Shown here: one piece after another, positions 25,234 to 32,487 of the stretch
Position numbering within the stretch: the first letter of the stretch is position 1
Layout: each line of letters starts with the position of its first letter
Source of the DNA: Deinococcales bacterium
GTDB taxonomy: Bacteria; Deinococcota; Deinococci; Deinococcales; JAAFIG01
NCBI GenBank assembly: GCA_025359505.1
Contig: JANYHH010000050.1
Location: forward strand, 1 to 47,110
Direction of reading: 5' to 3'
Length of the DNA stretch: 47,110 nt
Position numbers and translations under genes: made by a program
Notes under the pieces: generated by a model
Seen by the model: the letters and a program-made list of their open reading frames with translations, nothing else
Databases searched by the model: none
What the model was told of the DNA's origin: nothing

Positions 25234-25593
25234 ATGAAGAAACCCTTTTACCTGCTCGAGTTGCAGCGTCAGAGCCGCAAAAATCCAACACCTGCCGAAG
25301 CGGTCTTGTGGCGAGCCTTGCGCGGCTCGAGGCTCGAGGGTTTGCGCTTCTTGCGTCAGAAAGCGTTTGGTCGTTACGTCGTTGATTTTTACTGCGCGGA
25401 AGCTCGCTTGGTGGTTGAGCTTGACGGCAGTGTTCACGACACACCAGAGGCTCGAACTTATGATGCCCAGCGCACTGCGGAACTCGAGGCTCGAGGGTTG
25501 AAGGTGGTGCGGTTTCGCAATGAAGAAGTTTTGAGTGATTTGCCCCGCGTTCTCGAGATGGTTCGTCAGTACTTGCGAACAAAACACGCTTGA
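25234..25593 (+). CDS. DUF559 endonuclease-like protein (copy 1)
   Basis: The 119-residue protein has the DUF559 layout: RKNPTPAEAVLWRALR, LRFLRQKAFGRYVVDFYC and LVVELDGSVHD. The D-(x)n-E-L-D pattern is the PD-(D/E)XK-type core shared with Vsr and very short patch repair nucleases. A C-terminal GLKVVRFRNEEVL segment completes it. It lies on the opposite strand to the operon that surrounds it, between the ATPase and permease genes, with a 111-bp REP pair upstream. Its stop is 11 bp from the convergent ATPase stop. Enzymatic function of the family is not established. Confidence 0.85.
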   Translation: MKKPFYLLELQRQSRKNPTPAEAVLWRALRGSRLEGLRFLRQKAFGRYVVDFYCAEARLVVELDGSVHDTPEARTYDAQRTAELEARGLKVVRFRNEEVLSDLPRVLEMVRQYLRTKHA

Positions 25594-25604
25594 ACGGAAT
25601 TGAC

Positions 25605-26435
25605 TCACTCCGTCACCTCGTACCCATGCCCGTGCTTCAAACTCTCCCTGACCTCAGTGGCAATTTCAAAAAACCGCGCCGATTCTCGAGTCTCAAAATC
25701 CCTCGGTTGCGGCAAATCAACGTCAATAATCTTTTCGATCTTGCCGGGTCGCGGGGTCATCACGACGATTCGCGTGCTGAGGAACACGGCTTCGGGGATG
25801 CTGTGCGTGACGAAGATAATGGTTTTGCCGGTTTCGCGCCATAACCTGAGCAGCTCGAGGTTCAGGTTCTCGCGAGTGATTTCGTCGAGCGCCCCGAACG
25901 GTTCGTCCATGAAGATTAATTGCGGGTCGAACGCGAGCGCCCTTGCAATGCTGGCGCGTTGCTGCATCCCGCCGGAGAGCTGCCACGGGTAATTGCGGGC
26001 AAATTTTTCCAAACCCACGAGTTTCAGCATCTGCGCGGCTCGAGCTTCGCGTTCTGGTTTGCTAAACCCCATGATCTCGAGCGGCAGCATCACGTTCTGC
26101 TGCACGGTGCGCCATTCAAACAGCGCGGGCGCTTGGAAGACGTAACCGTAAGCGCGGGCTTCTCGAGCGGCTTGCGCGGTTTTGCCACCGATGGACAACG
26201 TGCCAGAGCTTGGTTGAATCAGGTCAGCCAACAAGCGCAGTAACGTGGTTTTGCCACAACCGCTGGGCCCGATCAGGCTGATGAACTCGCCCGCTTTGAT
26301 CTCGAGGTTCGCGTCTTTAAGCGCGACTGTCTGGAGCGCCGCGCCGCTGGGGTCGCGGGTGCGGTAGATCATGCTGACATCGCGCACGGACACAAGCGCG
26401 TCGGCTCGAGGGGATGGAATGGGGGTTGTCTGCAT
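25605..26435 (-). CDS. ABC transporter ATP-binding protein
   Basis: The 276-residue ATPase has Walker A GPSGCGKTT, the Q-loop YVFQAPALFEWRTV, signature LSGGMQQR, Walker B LIFMDEPFGALDEITR and a His switch (FVTHSIPEAVFLS). It is of the SsuB/TauB/ThiZ type that works with the two permeases. It precedes them by one disrupted gap. Its start overlaps nothing, and the preceding gene is the GNAT gene about 26 bp upstream. Confidence 0.94.
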   Translation of the reverse strand: MQTTPIPSPRADALVSVRDVSMIYRTRDPSGAALQTVALKDANLEIKAGEFISLIGPSGCGKTTLLRLLADLIQPSSGTLSIGGKTAQAAREARAYGYVFQAPALFEWRTVQQNVMLPLEIMGFSKPEREARAAQMLKLVGLEKFARNYPWQLSGGMQQRASIARALAFDPQLIFMDEPFGALDEITRENLNLELLRLWRETGKTIIFVTHSIPEAVFLSTRIVVMTPRPGKIEKIIDVDLPQPRDFETRESARFFEIATEVRESLKHGHGYEVTE

Positions 26436-26461
26436 TAAGGTTGACCTCGAGATGGCGCAGT

Positions 26462-26908
26462 TTAACCTTCGATCAGTGCGTCGTTGAAATGCTTGACGGG
26501 CAGGCGCAGTAAAAACTTTGTCGGGTCAACTTGCGCGAAGCCGTGGCGGGTGTACAGCGTGTGCGCGTCATCGGTCGTCAGCAGCCACTTGACCGTCTGC
26601 AAACGCGGATGCTCGAGGATCACACTGACCAGCCACTTGCCTAGCCCCAATTTGCGGTGCGACTCGAGGATGAAGACATCGGCCAGCCACGCGGTGCGCG
26701 TGAAATCCGTGACGACCCTCGCGTAACCGACCTGCGCCGCGCCGTCAAAAACCCCAAACGCCAGCGAGTGCCGCATCGCGTGTCGAACGACTTCTTTAGT
26801 CACGCCCTCAGCCCAGTAAACTCGAGTTAGAAAGCCGTGAATCACCTCGAGATCAAAGCGCTGCTGATCGGTGTGGATCGTGAAATTGTCCTTGTGCCAC
26901 TCGGTCAT
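26462..26908 (-). CDS. GNAT-family N-acetyltransferase
   Basis: The 148-residue protein shows a GNAT core: GYARVVTDFTRTAWLADVFI, then ESHRKLGLGKWLV (the acetyl-CoA loop R/K-x-x-G-L-G), and a C-terminal YTRHGFAQVDPTKFL. The substrate is not evident. It is in the pyrimidine operon, between dihydropyrimidinase (14-bp gap) and the ABC ATPase (26-bp gap), so it is likely co-expressed. An acetylation step in the breakdown pathway is possible but unproven. Confidence 0.85.
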   Translation of the reverse strand: MTEWHKDNFTIHTDQQRFDLEVIHGFLTRVYWAEGVTKEVVRHAMRHSLAFGVFDGAAQVGYARVVTDFTRTAWLADVFILESHRKLGLGKWLVSVILEHPRLQTVKWLLTTDDAHTLYTRHGFAQVDPTKFLLRLPVKHFNDALIEG

Positions 26909-26922
26909 TGCATCCTCGAGAC

Positions 26923-28302
26923 TTAAAAGTGCTGCGGTTTGCGCCGTAAGAACTCGCCTCGAGCCGCGTCGCCCGTGAACTTCCCGTCACGCACCTGCAC
27001 TACGCCGCGCACCGTGACGATGCTCGGCTTGCCGTCAATCTCCATACCTTCAAAACCGTTGTAATCGTTGTTCACGGTCTGCGTCGCGCTCGAGATCACC
27101 CCCCTGTACGCGGGGTCGTAAATCACCAGATCGGCATCACTGCCGACGGCAATCGTGCCTTTTTTGGGGAACAGCCCGAATAACTTGGCACTTTTGGTAC
27201 TCGCCGCATCCACGAAGCGGTGAATGTCCAAACTCCCCCTCGAGACGCCGTAGGTGTATAGCAAGTTCACGCGGTCTTCAATCGCGGGAATACCGTTGGG
27301 AATCGCAGTGAACGCGCTCGCCCCCATCGCCTTTTGCATCACATCGAACGGGCAGTGATCCGTGCCGACCGTATCAATGAAGCCCTGCTCGAGCGCGTCC
27401 CACAAGGGTTTGTGGTTGCGCTTATCGCGCAGGGGTGGTGACATCACGAACTTTGCGCCCTCGACCCCGCCGCGCTCGGCGTAGGTTTTGTCCAGCAGAA
27501 AATGCGGGATCACGGATTCAATGAAAATCGGTACGCCTCGAGATTTGGCCGCCATCGCCCGCTCGAGCGCCGGGGCGCACGACAGATGCACGATGTACCC
27601 TGTCGCGCCGGTCGTCTCGAGGAAGGTCGCAAAGCGCTGCGTGCCTTCGGCTTCGACGGCTTCGGGACGGCTAGGTTCGTGCCATTCCGGCCCGGTTTTG
27701 CCTTCAGACATTAGCTTGGCTTGCAACTGCCCGACCAACTCGGCGTTCTCGCAGTGCGCGGTGACGATCACGCCGAGTTCCTTGGCGAGCATCATCGTCT
27801 GGTACATCTCCCCGTCGTCCACGCCGAAAAAGTTTTTATAGGACAAGAAAATCTTGAAGCTCGAGATGCCGTCCGCGACGATCTCGCGCAGTTGCGATTC
27901 GGTCTGCTCGTCAAACTTCGTGACCGACATGTGAAAACTGTAATCGCAGGCGCTGCTGCCCGCCGCTTTTTCCTTCCACAACCTGTACCCCTCGAGCGCG
28001 TCGTCATTGCGGCTCGGGCAGCACATCTCAATAAATGTGGTCGTGCCACCGATCAGCGCGGCTTGGCTGGCGGTGGTGTGCGTATCCTTGGCAAACGTCG
28101 CCATGAACGGCAAATAAACGTGGACGTGCGGGTCAATGAAGCCGGGAAAAACAAACTTTCCCGTCGCGTCGATCACTTCAGTGTCTGGCGGCGTCTCGAG
28201 GTTCACGCCGATGCGCGTGATCGTCTGATCCTCAATATAGATGTCGGCCACGTACCTCGAGTCTGCGGTGATGATCTCGCCGCTCTTGATGAGCAATGCC
28301 AT
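26923..28302 (-). CDS. hydA: Dihydropyrimidinase / D-hydantoinase
   Basis: The 459-residue amidohydrolase opens dihydrouracil or dihydrothymine to the N-carbamoyl-beta-amino acid. The binuclear metal site is complete: DPHVH, SSFKIFLSYKN with the carboxylated Lys, TAHCEN, HLSCAPA and GTDHCPF. Placement directly after preT-preA argues for the dihydropyrimidinase role over a hydantoin-only enzyme. It is in the same operon, separated from PreA by the VapBC-like pair. A normal-length protein with no visible damage. Confidence 0.93.
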   Translation of the reverse strand: MALLIKSGEIITADSRYVADIYIEDQTITRIGVNLETPPDTEVIDATGKFVFPGFIDPHVHVYLPFMATFAKDTHTTASQAALIGGTTTFIEMCCPSRNDDALEGYRLWKEKAAGSSACDYSFHMSVTKFDEQTESQLREIVADGISSFKIFLSYKNFFGVDDGEMYQTMMLAKELGVIVTAHCENAELVGQLQAKLMSEGKTGPEWHEPSRPEAVEAEGTQRFATFLETTGATGYIVHLSCAPALERAMAAKSRGVPIFIESVIPHFLLDKTYAERGGVEGAKFVMSPPLRDKRNHKPLWDALEQGFIDTVGTDHCPFDVMQKAMGASAFTAIPNGIPAIEDRVNLLYTYGVSRGSLDIHRFVDAASTKSAKLFGLFPKKGTIAVGSDADLVIYDPAYRGVISSATQTVNNDYNGFEGMEIDGKPSIVTVRGVVQVRDGKFTGDAARGEFLRRKPQHF

Positions 28303-28334
28303 TCGTGCCTCCTGAAATATTTCGCGCTCGAGTT

Positions 28335-28772
28335 TCAGCTTGCGGAACTTGGGTCAATCACAGTCACTGCGAAGCGCTTGAAATCTGCTCCATTCAAAGT
28401 CAGCAGCGTCTCGAGTCCATGCGCCTGCATCGCGGCGACCAGTCTCGCGTCGTGTGAGGGTTTGCCACTCACGCCGTAGGTCGTCGCCAACTCGAGCCAA
28501 AACTCAAAAACGCTGGGTGAATCGGCGATCAACTCGAATTGCTCGAGCAGCACGTCAACTTCTGCGCGGGTGCGCTCTACAGACCAACCCAAGCCGCCAA
28601 CATTGACGGGGCGTGTCGCCACCGACCAAAACTCGTAAATCACTTGCGGCGCGATGCACACGCGATCACCTCGAGCGAATGCGCTACGCACCGCTGCGAA
28701 GACCATTTCGTGGCGCGAGTCTGCGAGGTGAACGAAGCGCAAAATGATGTTGGTATCGGCGAGGAGTCTCAT
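28335..28772 (-). CDS. vapC: PIN-domain ribonuclease toxin (VapC-like)
   Basis: The 145-residue protein begins MRLLADTNIILRFVH, with the first PIN acid in ADTN. VIYEFWS carries the conserved Glu and SHDARLVAAM the third acid, which form the metal site of PIN nucleases; N-G-A-D-F follows near the end. The ATG overlaps the stop of the upstream gene (ATGA), as in toxin-antitoxin pairs. A longer frame upstream lies in the antitoxin gene and is rejected. It sits inside the pyrimidine operon and gives no sign of taking part in the pathway. Confidence 0.87.
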   Translation of the reverse strand: MRLLADTNIILRFVHLADSRHEMVFAAVRSAFARGDRVCIAPQVIYEFWSVATRPVNVGGLGWSVERTRAEVDVLLEQFELIADSPSVFEFWLELATTYGVSGKPSHDARLVAAMQAHGLETLLTLNGADFKRFAVTVIDPSSAS

Positions 28773-29026
28773 TGGTTGTAAATGCTGTCCCGAATCGTTG
28801 CCCAGTCCTCTGGGAGCGTCGCTGACGATGGCTGTACTGCTCGAGCAGCCCAAGCATCAAAGGCCGTGAGTCGTTCTTCAACCGTCTCGAGTTCACTAAT
28901 GCGTTTTGAGCGCGGCTCGAGCGTCACGGTTTTCCCCTCGAGTTTGACTTCAACCTGATCCCCAAGCAGCTCGAGGATTTCTCTGGGCAGTTTCAACGTG
29001 CCGTCTTCGCTGATCGTGATCGTCAC
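28769..29026 (-). CDS. vapB: AbrB/MazE-type antitoxin (VapB-like)
   Basis: The first 45 residues (MTITISEDGTLKLPREILEL, then a KLEGKTVTLEP strand) form an AbrB/SpoVT swapped-hairpin DNA-binding domain. The remainder is a helical tail that would bind the toxin, ending IRDSIYNQ. It directly precedes the PIN toxin with an overlapping stop/start. It lies 35 bp after the preA stop on the same strand. Confidence 0.85.
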   Translation of the reverse strand: MTITISEDGTLKLPREILELLGDQVEVKLEGKTVTLEPRSKRISELETVEERLTAFDAWAARAVQPSSATLPEDWATIRDSIYNQ

Positions 29027-29061
29027 TGAAAACCTCCTGATTGCTCCTCGAGTGTACGCGC

Positions 29062-30438
29062 TCAGTGAATGTCTATCCCGACTTCAGCGCGGTAGCGTTT
29101 CATCGCTTCCCAATCCTGCGTGACCTCTGGGCGCTCAGCGGACAGTTGCCGCCACGTCGTCGGGGCGCGACCACTGGGGACTTCGACCATCGTGATGCAA
29201 CCCGTCACAGGGCAAACGTTGTGGCACAAATCGCAGCCGACGCAATCGGACTCGCGCACCACCGGAAACGGGCGGCTCGAGGTCGCTTGAATGCGCCCGT
29301 TGTCGCGCTCATCGAAGCCCGGCATCACCACTTCCTCGCCGCGCTTCAGGTCAATGCACTGATGCTCGGTGTCGTTGCAGGCGATGTAGCACAGGTTGCA
29401 TTGAATGCAGGAATCTGGGTTGACTCGAGCTACGGTTTTGAAGCTCAAATCGAAGTCCCCGAAGTCACTGATGCGCGGCAGGGACTTGCCGATGATCTCG
29501 TTGACGCTGCCGATGCCTTTTTCATCGAGCCAATTGCTCAGTCCGTCGATCATGTCTTCGACGACTCGGTAGCCGTACAGCATCGCCGCTGTGCAAACCT
29601 GCAAGCTCGAGGCTCCGAGCAGCAGGAACTCGGCAGCGTCCTGCCAGTTCATGATCCCGCCCATGCCGCTGATCGGCAGCTTCGCCCTCATAACCTCTTC
29701 GGTCAGCGCGACTTGCGACATCAGGTGCAGCGCGATTGGCTTGACCGCTGGGCCCGCATAGCCGCCGTGACCGCCTTTGCCGCCGATGTTCGGGCTTAAC
29801 TCGAAGGTCTCGAGGTTCACGCCGACGATGGAGTTGATCGTGTTGATGAGCGACAGCGCGTGCGCCCCGCCCGCCACCGCTGCCCTCGCCGAAGCGCTGA
29901 TATTCGTGACGTTCGGCGTCAGCTTGACGATCACCGGAATGCTCGAGTATTCCCGCACCCACGCAGTGATCTGCTCGCAGTATTCCGGCACTTGCCCGAC
30001 GGCCGCGCCCATGCCGCGCTCCGACATGCCGTGCGGACAGCCGTAATTCAGTTCGATGCCATCCGCGCCAGTATCTTCAATTTGCTGAATGATCGTCTTC
30101 CACGCCAGCGGATTGCTCTCCACCATCGCCGACGCGATCACCGCACGGTCGGGCCAGAGTTTTTTGATCTCCGCGATCTCACGCAGGTTGATCTCAATTG
30201 GACGATCCGAGATCAGCTCCACGTTGTTTAAGCCGATGATCTGACCGTTGTATTTGATCGTGCCGTAGCGGTTGGAGACGTTCAGTACGGGAGCGCCGAT
30301 GGTTTTCCAGACTGCGCCGCCCCAACCGGCTTCAAACGCCTTGTGGATTTGATGACCGCTGTTCGTCGGCGGGGCGCTTGCGAGCCAGAACGGGTTCGGG
30401 GATTTGATGCCACAGAAATCAATGCTTAGATCAGCCAT
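29062..30438 (-). CDS. preA: Dihydropyrimidine dehydrogenase, catalytic subunit PreA
   Basis: PreA with PreT reduces uracil or thymine to the dihydropyrimidine using NAD(P)H. The FMN-binding barrel includes NPFWLASAPPTNSGHQI, the catalytic Cys in LNYGCPHGMSERGMGAA and PISGMGGIMNWQDA. Two [4Fe-4S] sites follow: CIQCNLCYIAC and CVGCDLCHNVCPVTGC. The third codon gives MADLSIDFCG at 30438; a start two codons earlier is possible. It is part of the minus-strand operon after preT, but a 520-bp gap holding a DUF559 cassette lies between the two subunits. Confidence 0.95.
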   Translation of the reverse strand: MADLSIDFCGIKSPNPFWLASAPPTNSGHQIHKAFEAGWGGAVWKTIGAPVLNVSNRYGTIKYNGQIIGLNNVELISDRPIEINLREIAEIKKLWPDRAVIASAMVESNPLAWKTIIQQIEDTGADGIELNYGCPHGMSERGMGAAVGQVPEYCEQITAWVREYSSIPVIVKLTPNVTNISASARAAVAGGAHALSLINTINSIVGVNLETFELSPNIGGKGGHGGYAGPAVKPIALHLMSQVALTEEVMRAKLPISGMGGIMNWQDAAEFLLLGASSLQVCTAAMLYGYRVVEDMIDGLSNWLDEKGIGSVNEIIGKSLPRISDFGDFDLSFKTVARVNPDSCIQCNLCYIACNDTEHQCIDLKRGEEVVMPGFDERDNGRIQATSSRPFPVVRESDCVGCDLCHNVCPVTGCITMVEVPSGRAPTTWRQLSAERPEVTQDWEAMKRYRAEVGIDIH

Positions 30439-30482
30439 ACACAAACCTTTCAGTCTCGAGGGGATTGAGGTGACAGCGGCGC

Positions 30483-30542
30483 GGCGGAGGACGCCCCCTC
30501 ACCCGCGCCTTTCGGCGCGGCTTCTCCCACTGGGGGAGAGGC
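30483..30542. repeat. CTCTCCC-type REP, left arm of DUF559 cassette
   Basis: GGCGGAGGACGCCCCCTC leads into two hairpins, GCGCC-TTT-GGCGC and CTCCCACTGGGGGAG. The unit is an inverted, slightly diverged copy of the right arm at 30894-30953. It ends 16 bp before the DUF559 start codon. Confidence 0.85.
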
Positions 30543-30558
30543 TAGGGCGTACTCTTGA

Positions 30559-30894
30559 GTGATGGGCGTGTTGACTCCTCGAGCGCGGGCACTGAGGCAG
30601 CGCCAGACTCCGACAGAGAATTTGTTGTGGGATCGCTTGCGTTCCGCACAACTGGGCGTGAAGTTCTACCGCCAAAAGCCCATCGGTCGCTTCATCGTGG
30701 ATTTCGTGTGTTTCGAGCGCAATTTGATCGTCGAAGCCGACGGTCTGCATCACGCCAACAGCCAGTACGATCTCGAGCGTGACACGTGGCTCGAGGGTCA
30801 GGGTTTCCAAGTGCTGCGCTTCTGGAATCACGACATCACCGCGAATCTCGAGGGCGTCCTCCAAACGATCAGTCTGCATCTGCGTCCCAAATAG
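30559..30894 (+). CDS. DUF559 endonuclease-like protein (copy 2)
   Basis: This 111-residue protein is parallel to copy 1: LTPRARALRQRQTPTENLLW, VKFYRQKPIGRFIVDFVC, LIVEADGLHHA and GFQVLRFWNHDI. The D...E-x-D acids fit the PD-(D/E)XK-like core. An ATG follows one codon after the GTG at 30559. It runs against the operon direction between preT and preA. It is tightly bracketed by inverted REPs, 16 bp before the start and overlapping the stop, so the cassette holds nothing else. The two DUF559 copies differ in many residues, which suggests they entered separately. Confidence 0.87.
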   Translation: MMGVLTPRARALRQRQTPTENLLWDRLRSAQLGVKFYRQKPIGRFIVDFVCFERNLIVEADGLHHANSQYDLERDTWLEGQGFQVLRFWNHDITANLEGVLQTISLHLRPK

Positions 30895-30953
30895 CCTCTC
30901 CCCTGGTGGGAGAGGCCGCCGCGAAGCGGCGGGGGAGGGGGCGTCCCCCGCCA
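30894..30953. repeat. CTCTCCC-type REP, right arm of DUF559 cassette
   Basis: GCCTCTCCCCTGGTGGGAGAGGC and CCGCC-GCGAA-GCGGCGG hairpins are followed by GGGGGCGTCCCCC. Read as complement it aligns with the left arm at 30483-30542 over its full length. The first base is the last base of the DUF559 stop codon. Confidence 0.85.
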
Positions 30954-30958
30954 CGCCA

Positions 30959-32320
30959 TCAATCATTCGCACTGACCATCCCCTCGAGCATCTGCGCGTG
31001 AATCCCTCTCGCTGCAATCTTGCCGTCCTGCACCGCCATCACGGTACTGGCGTCCCCAGTCACGCGCACGCAATCCCCACCGGCGTAAATGCCGGGTCTC
31101 GAGGTTTGGTTGTGGGCGTCGGTGACGATGTAACCGTTCTTGGTCTCGAGGTTGAGCTGCTGGGCGAGCGATTGGTGTTTTTCCTGTCCGATGGCGCTAA
31201 TCACCATGTCGCACTCGAGCACAAAGTTGCTGTCGGGGATGGCTTCGGGTCGCGGGCGTCCGCTCGAGTCTGGCGCTCCCAAGCGCATCTTGACGCACTC
31301 GAGTCCTGTAACTGAGTCTGTGCCGCGCACCGCGACGGGATTTGATAAGAAGCGGTACTCAATGCCTTCTTTTTTGGCGAATTCAAACTCGAAGTTGTAG
31401 GCGGTCATTTCACTGGCGCTGCGGCGGTAGACCATCGTCACGCTTTCCGCGCCCAAGCGCCGTGCAATCGTCGCGGCGTCAATCGCGGTGTTGCCCGCGC
31501 CGATCACGCAAACGTGCTTGCCGACGGGGATGCTCGAGTACGCTTGCGTTTTGGTGTCTTCGATGAATTTGATGCCGTCGACCACACCGAGTAGGTTCTC
31601 GCCGGGAATGCCGAGGCTGGGGACTGTGCCCAGTCCGACGCTGAGGAACACCGCATCGTAATCGCTGGTCAGACTCTCGAGTGTCACATCCACGCCGACG
31701 GTCACGCCGGTTTTGATGTTCACCCCTAAACGCTCGACCATTTCGACTTCGGCTAGGGAGACTTGCACGGGTTCGCGGAAAACCACGATGCCGTAAGTGC
31801 TCAAGCCGCCCGCCAATGGTTTACGCTCGAGGATCGTGACCGCGTGTCCGAGCTTGGCGAGTTCGGCGGCACAGGACAGCCCCGCTGGGCCCGCGCCGAT
31901 TACGACGACTTTCTTGCCGGTGCTGGGCGCGGGTTTGAACAAATCGAGCTTCTTCTCGAGCACAAAGTCGGTGCTGTAGCGTTGCAGGCGTCCGATCTCA
32001 ATTGGCTTGTGGTCGCTCCCCAAGACGCACGCGCCTTCACAGAGTTCCTCGACGGGGCAGACTCTGGCGCAGGTTGACCCCAAGAAATTACTCTCGAGGA
32101 TCACGCGGGCTGAGCCTTTCACATTGTCCCTGGCGATTTTTTTGATGAAGCCCGGAATGTCGATGTGCGTCGGGCAGGCGTGCGTGCATGGCGCGTCGTA
32201 ACAAAACAAGCAGCGGTTAGCTTCGATGCTTGCCTCGCGTTTACTCAGCGCGGGCAGCACCTCCTGAAAATTCTGCTCTAAACTTTCAGCGCTCAAAGCG
32301 GAGGTCGGTAACGTCAACAT
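30959..32320 (-). CDS. preT: Dihydropyrimidine dehydrogenase, flavoprotein subunit PreT
   Basis: PreT brings electrons from NAD(P)H to PreA. The 453-residue protein has an N-terminal Fe-S region (CLFCYDAPCTHACPTHIDIP and CARVCPVEELCEGAC) as in GltD-like proteins. An FAD loop follows (VVVIGAGPAGLSCAAELAKLG), then an NAD(P) loop (HVCVIGAGNTAIDAATIARRLG) and the C-terminal GIYAGGDCV. The ATG at 32320 follows AGGAAGGAGC at ideal spacing; an ATG 15 bases upstream lacks it. It is first in the operon; a good promoter lies about 110 bp upstream. Confidence 0.95.
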   Translation of the reverse strand: MLTLPTSALSAESLEQNFQEVLPALSKREASIEANRCLFCYDAPCTHACPTHIDIPGFIKKIARDNVKGSARVILESNFLGSTCARVCPVEELCEGACVLGSDHKPIEIGRLQRYSTDFVLEKKLDLFKPAPSTGKKVVVIGAGPAGLSCAAELAKLGHAVTILERKPLAGGLSTYGIVVFREPVQVSLAEVEMVERLGVNIKTGVTVGVDVTLESLTSDYDAVFLSVGLGTVPSLGIPGENLLGVVDGIKFIEDTKTQAYSSIPVGKHVCVIGAGNTAIDAATIARRLGAESVTMVYRRSASEMTAYNFEFEFAKKEGIEYRFLSNPVAVRGTDSVTGLECVKMRLGAPDSSGRPRPEAIPDSNFVLECDMVISAIGQEKHQSLAQQLNLETKNGYIVTDAHNQTSRPGIYAGGDCVRVTGDASTVMAVQDGKIAARGIHAQMLEGMVSAND

Positions 32321-32426
32321 TGGCTCCTTCCTCAAGGTGTGAAACCTCGAGCGCGAGTGCGAACCTGTGAAGCGAACGGAGTGGTTCAGCCCTCGCGGGG
32401 GCCGCTTTAACCTGTGCTTGGTTTGT

Positions 32427-32456
32427 AGTCTATGAGACAGGTCAAGGCAGTGTCAA
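32427..32456 (-). promoter_or_regulatory. Promoter of the pyrimidine operon
   Basis: On the minus strand a perfect TTGACA (32451-32456) lies 18 bp from TAGACT (32427-32432). A second TTGACC (32440-32445) sits between, and ACCTGT/ACAGGT inverted halves flank the -10 region (32410-32445). The repeated TTGAC could be an operator. It reads towards preT and lies in the gap shared with the divergent thioredoxin gene. Confidence 0.65.
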
Positions 32457-32487
32457 CGTGTGGCTCTAGGTTGCGCTATGCTTTGGC

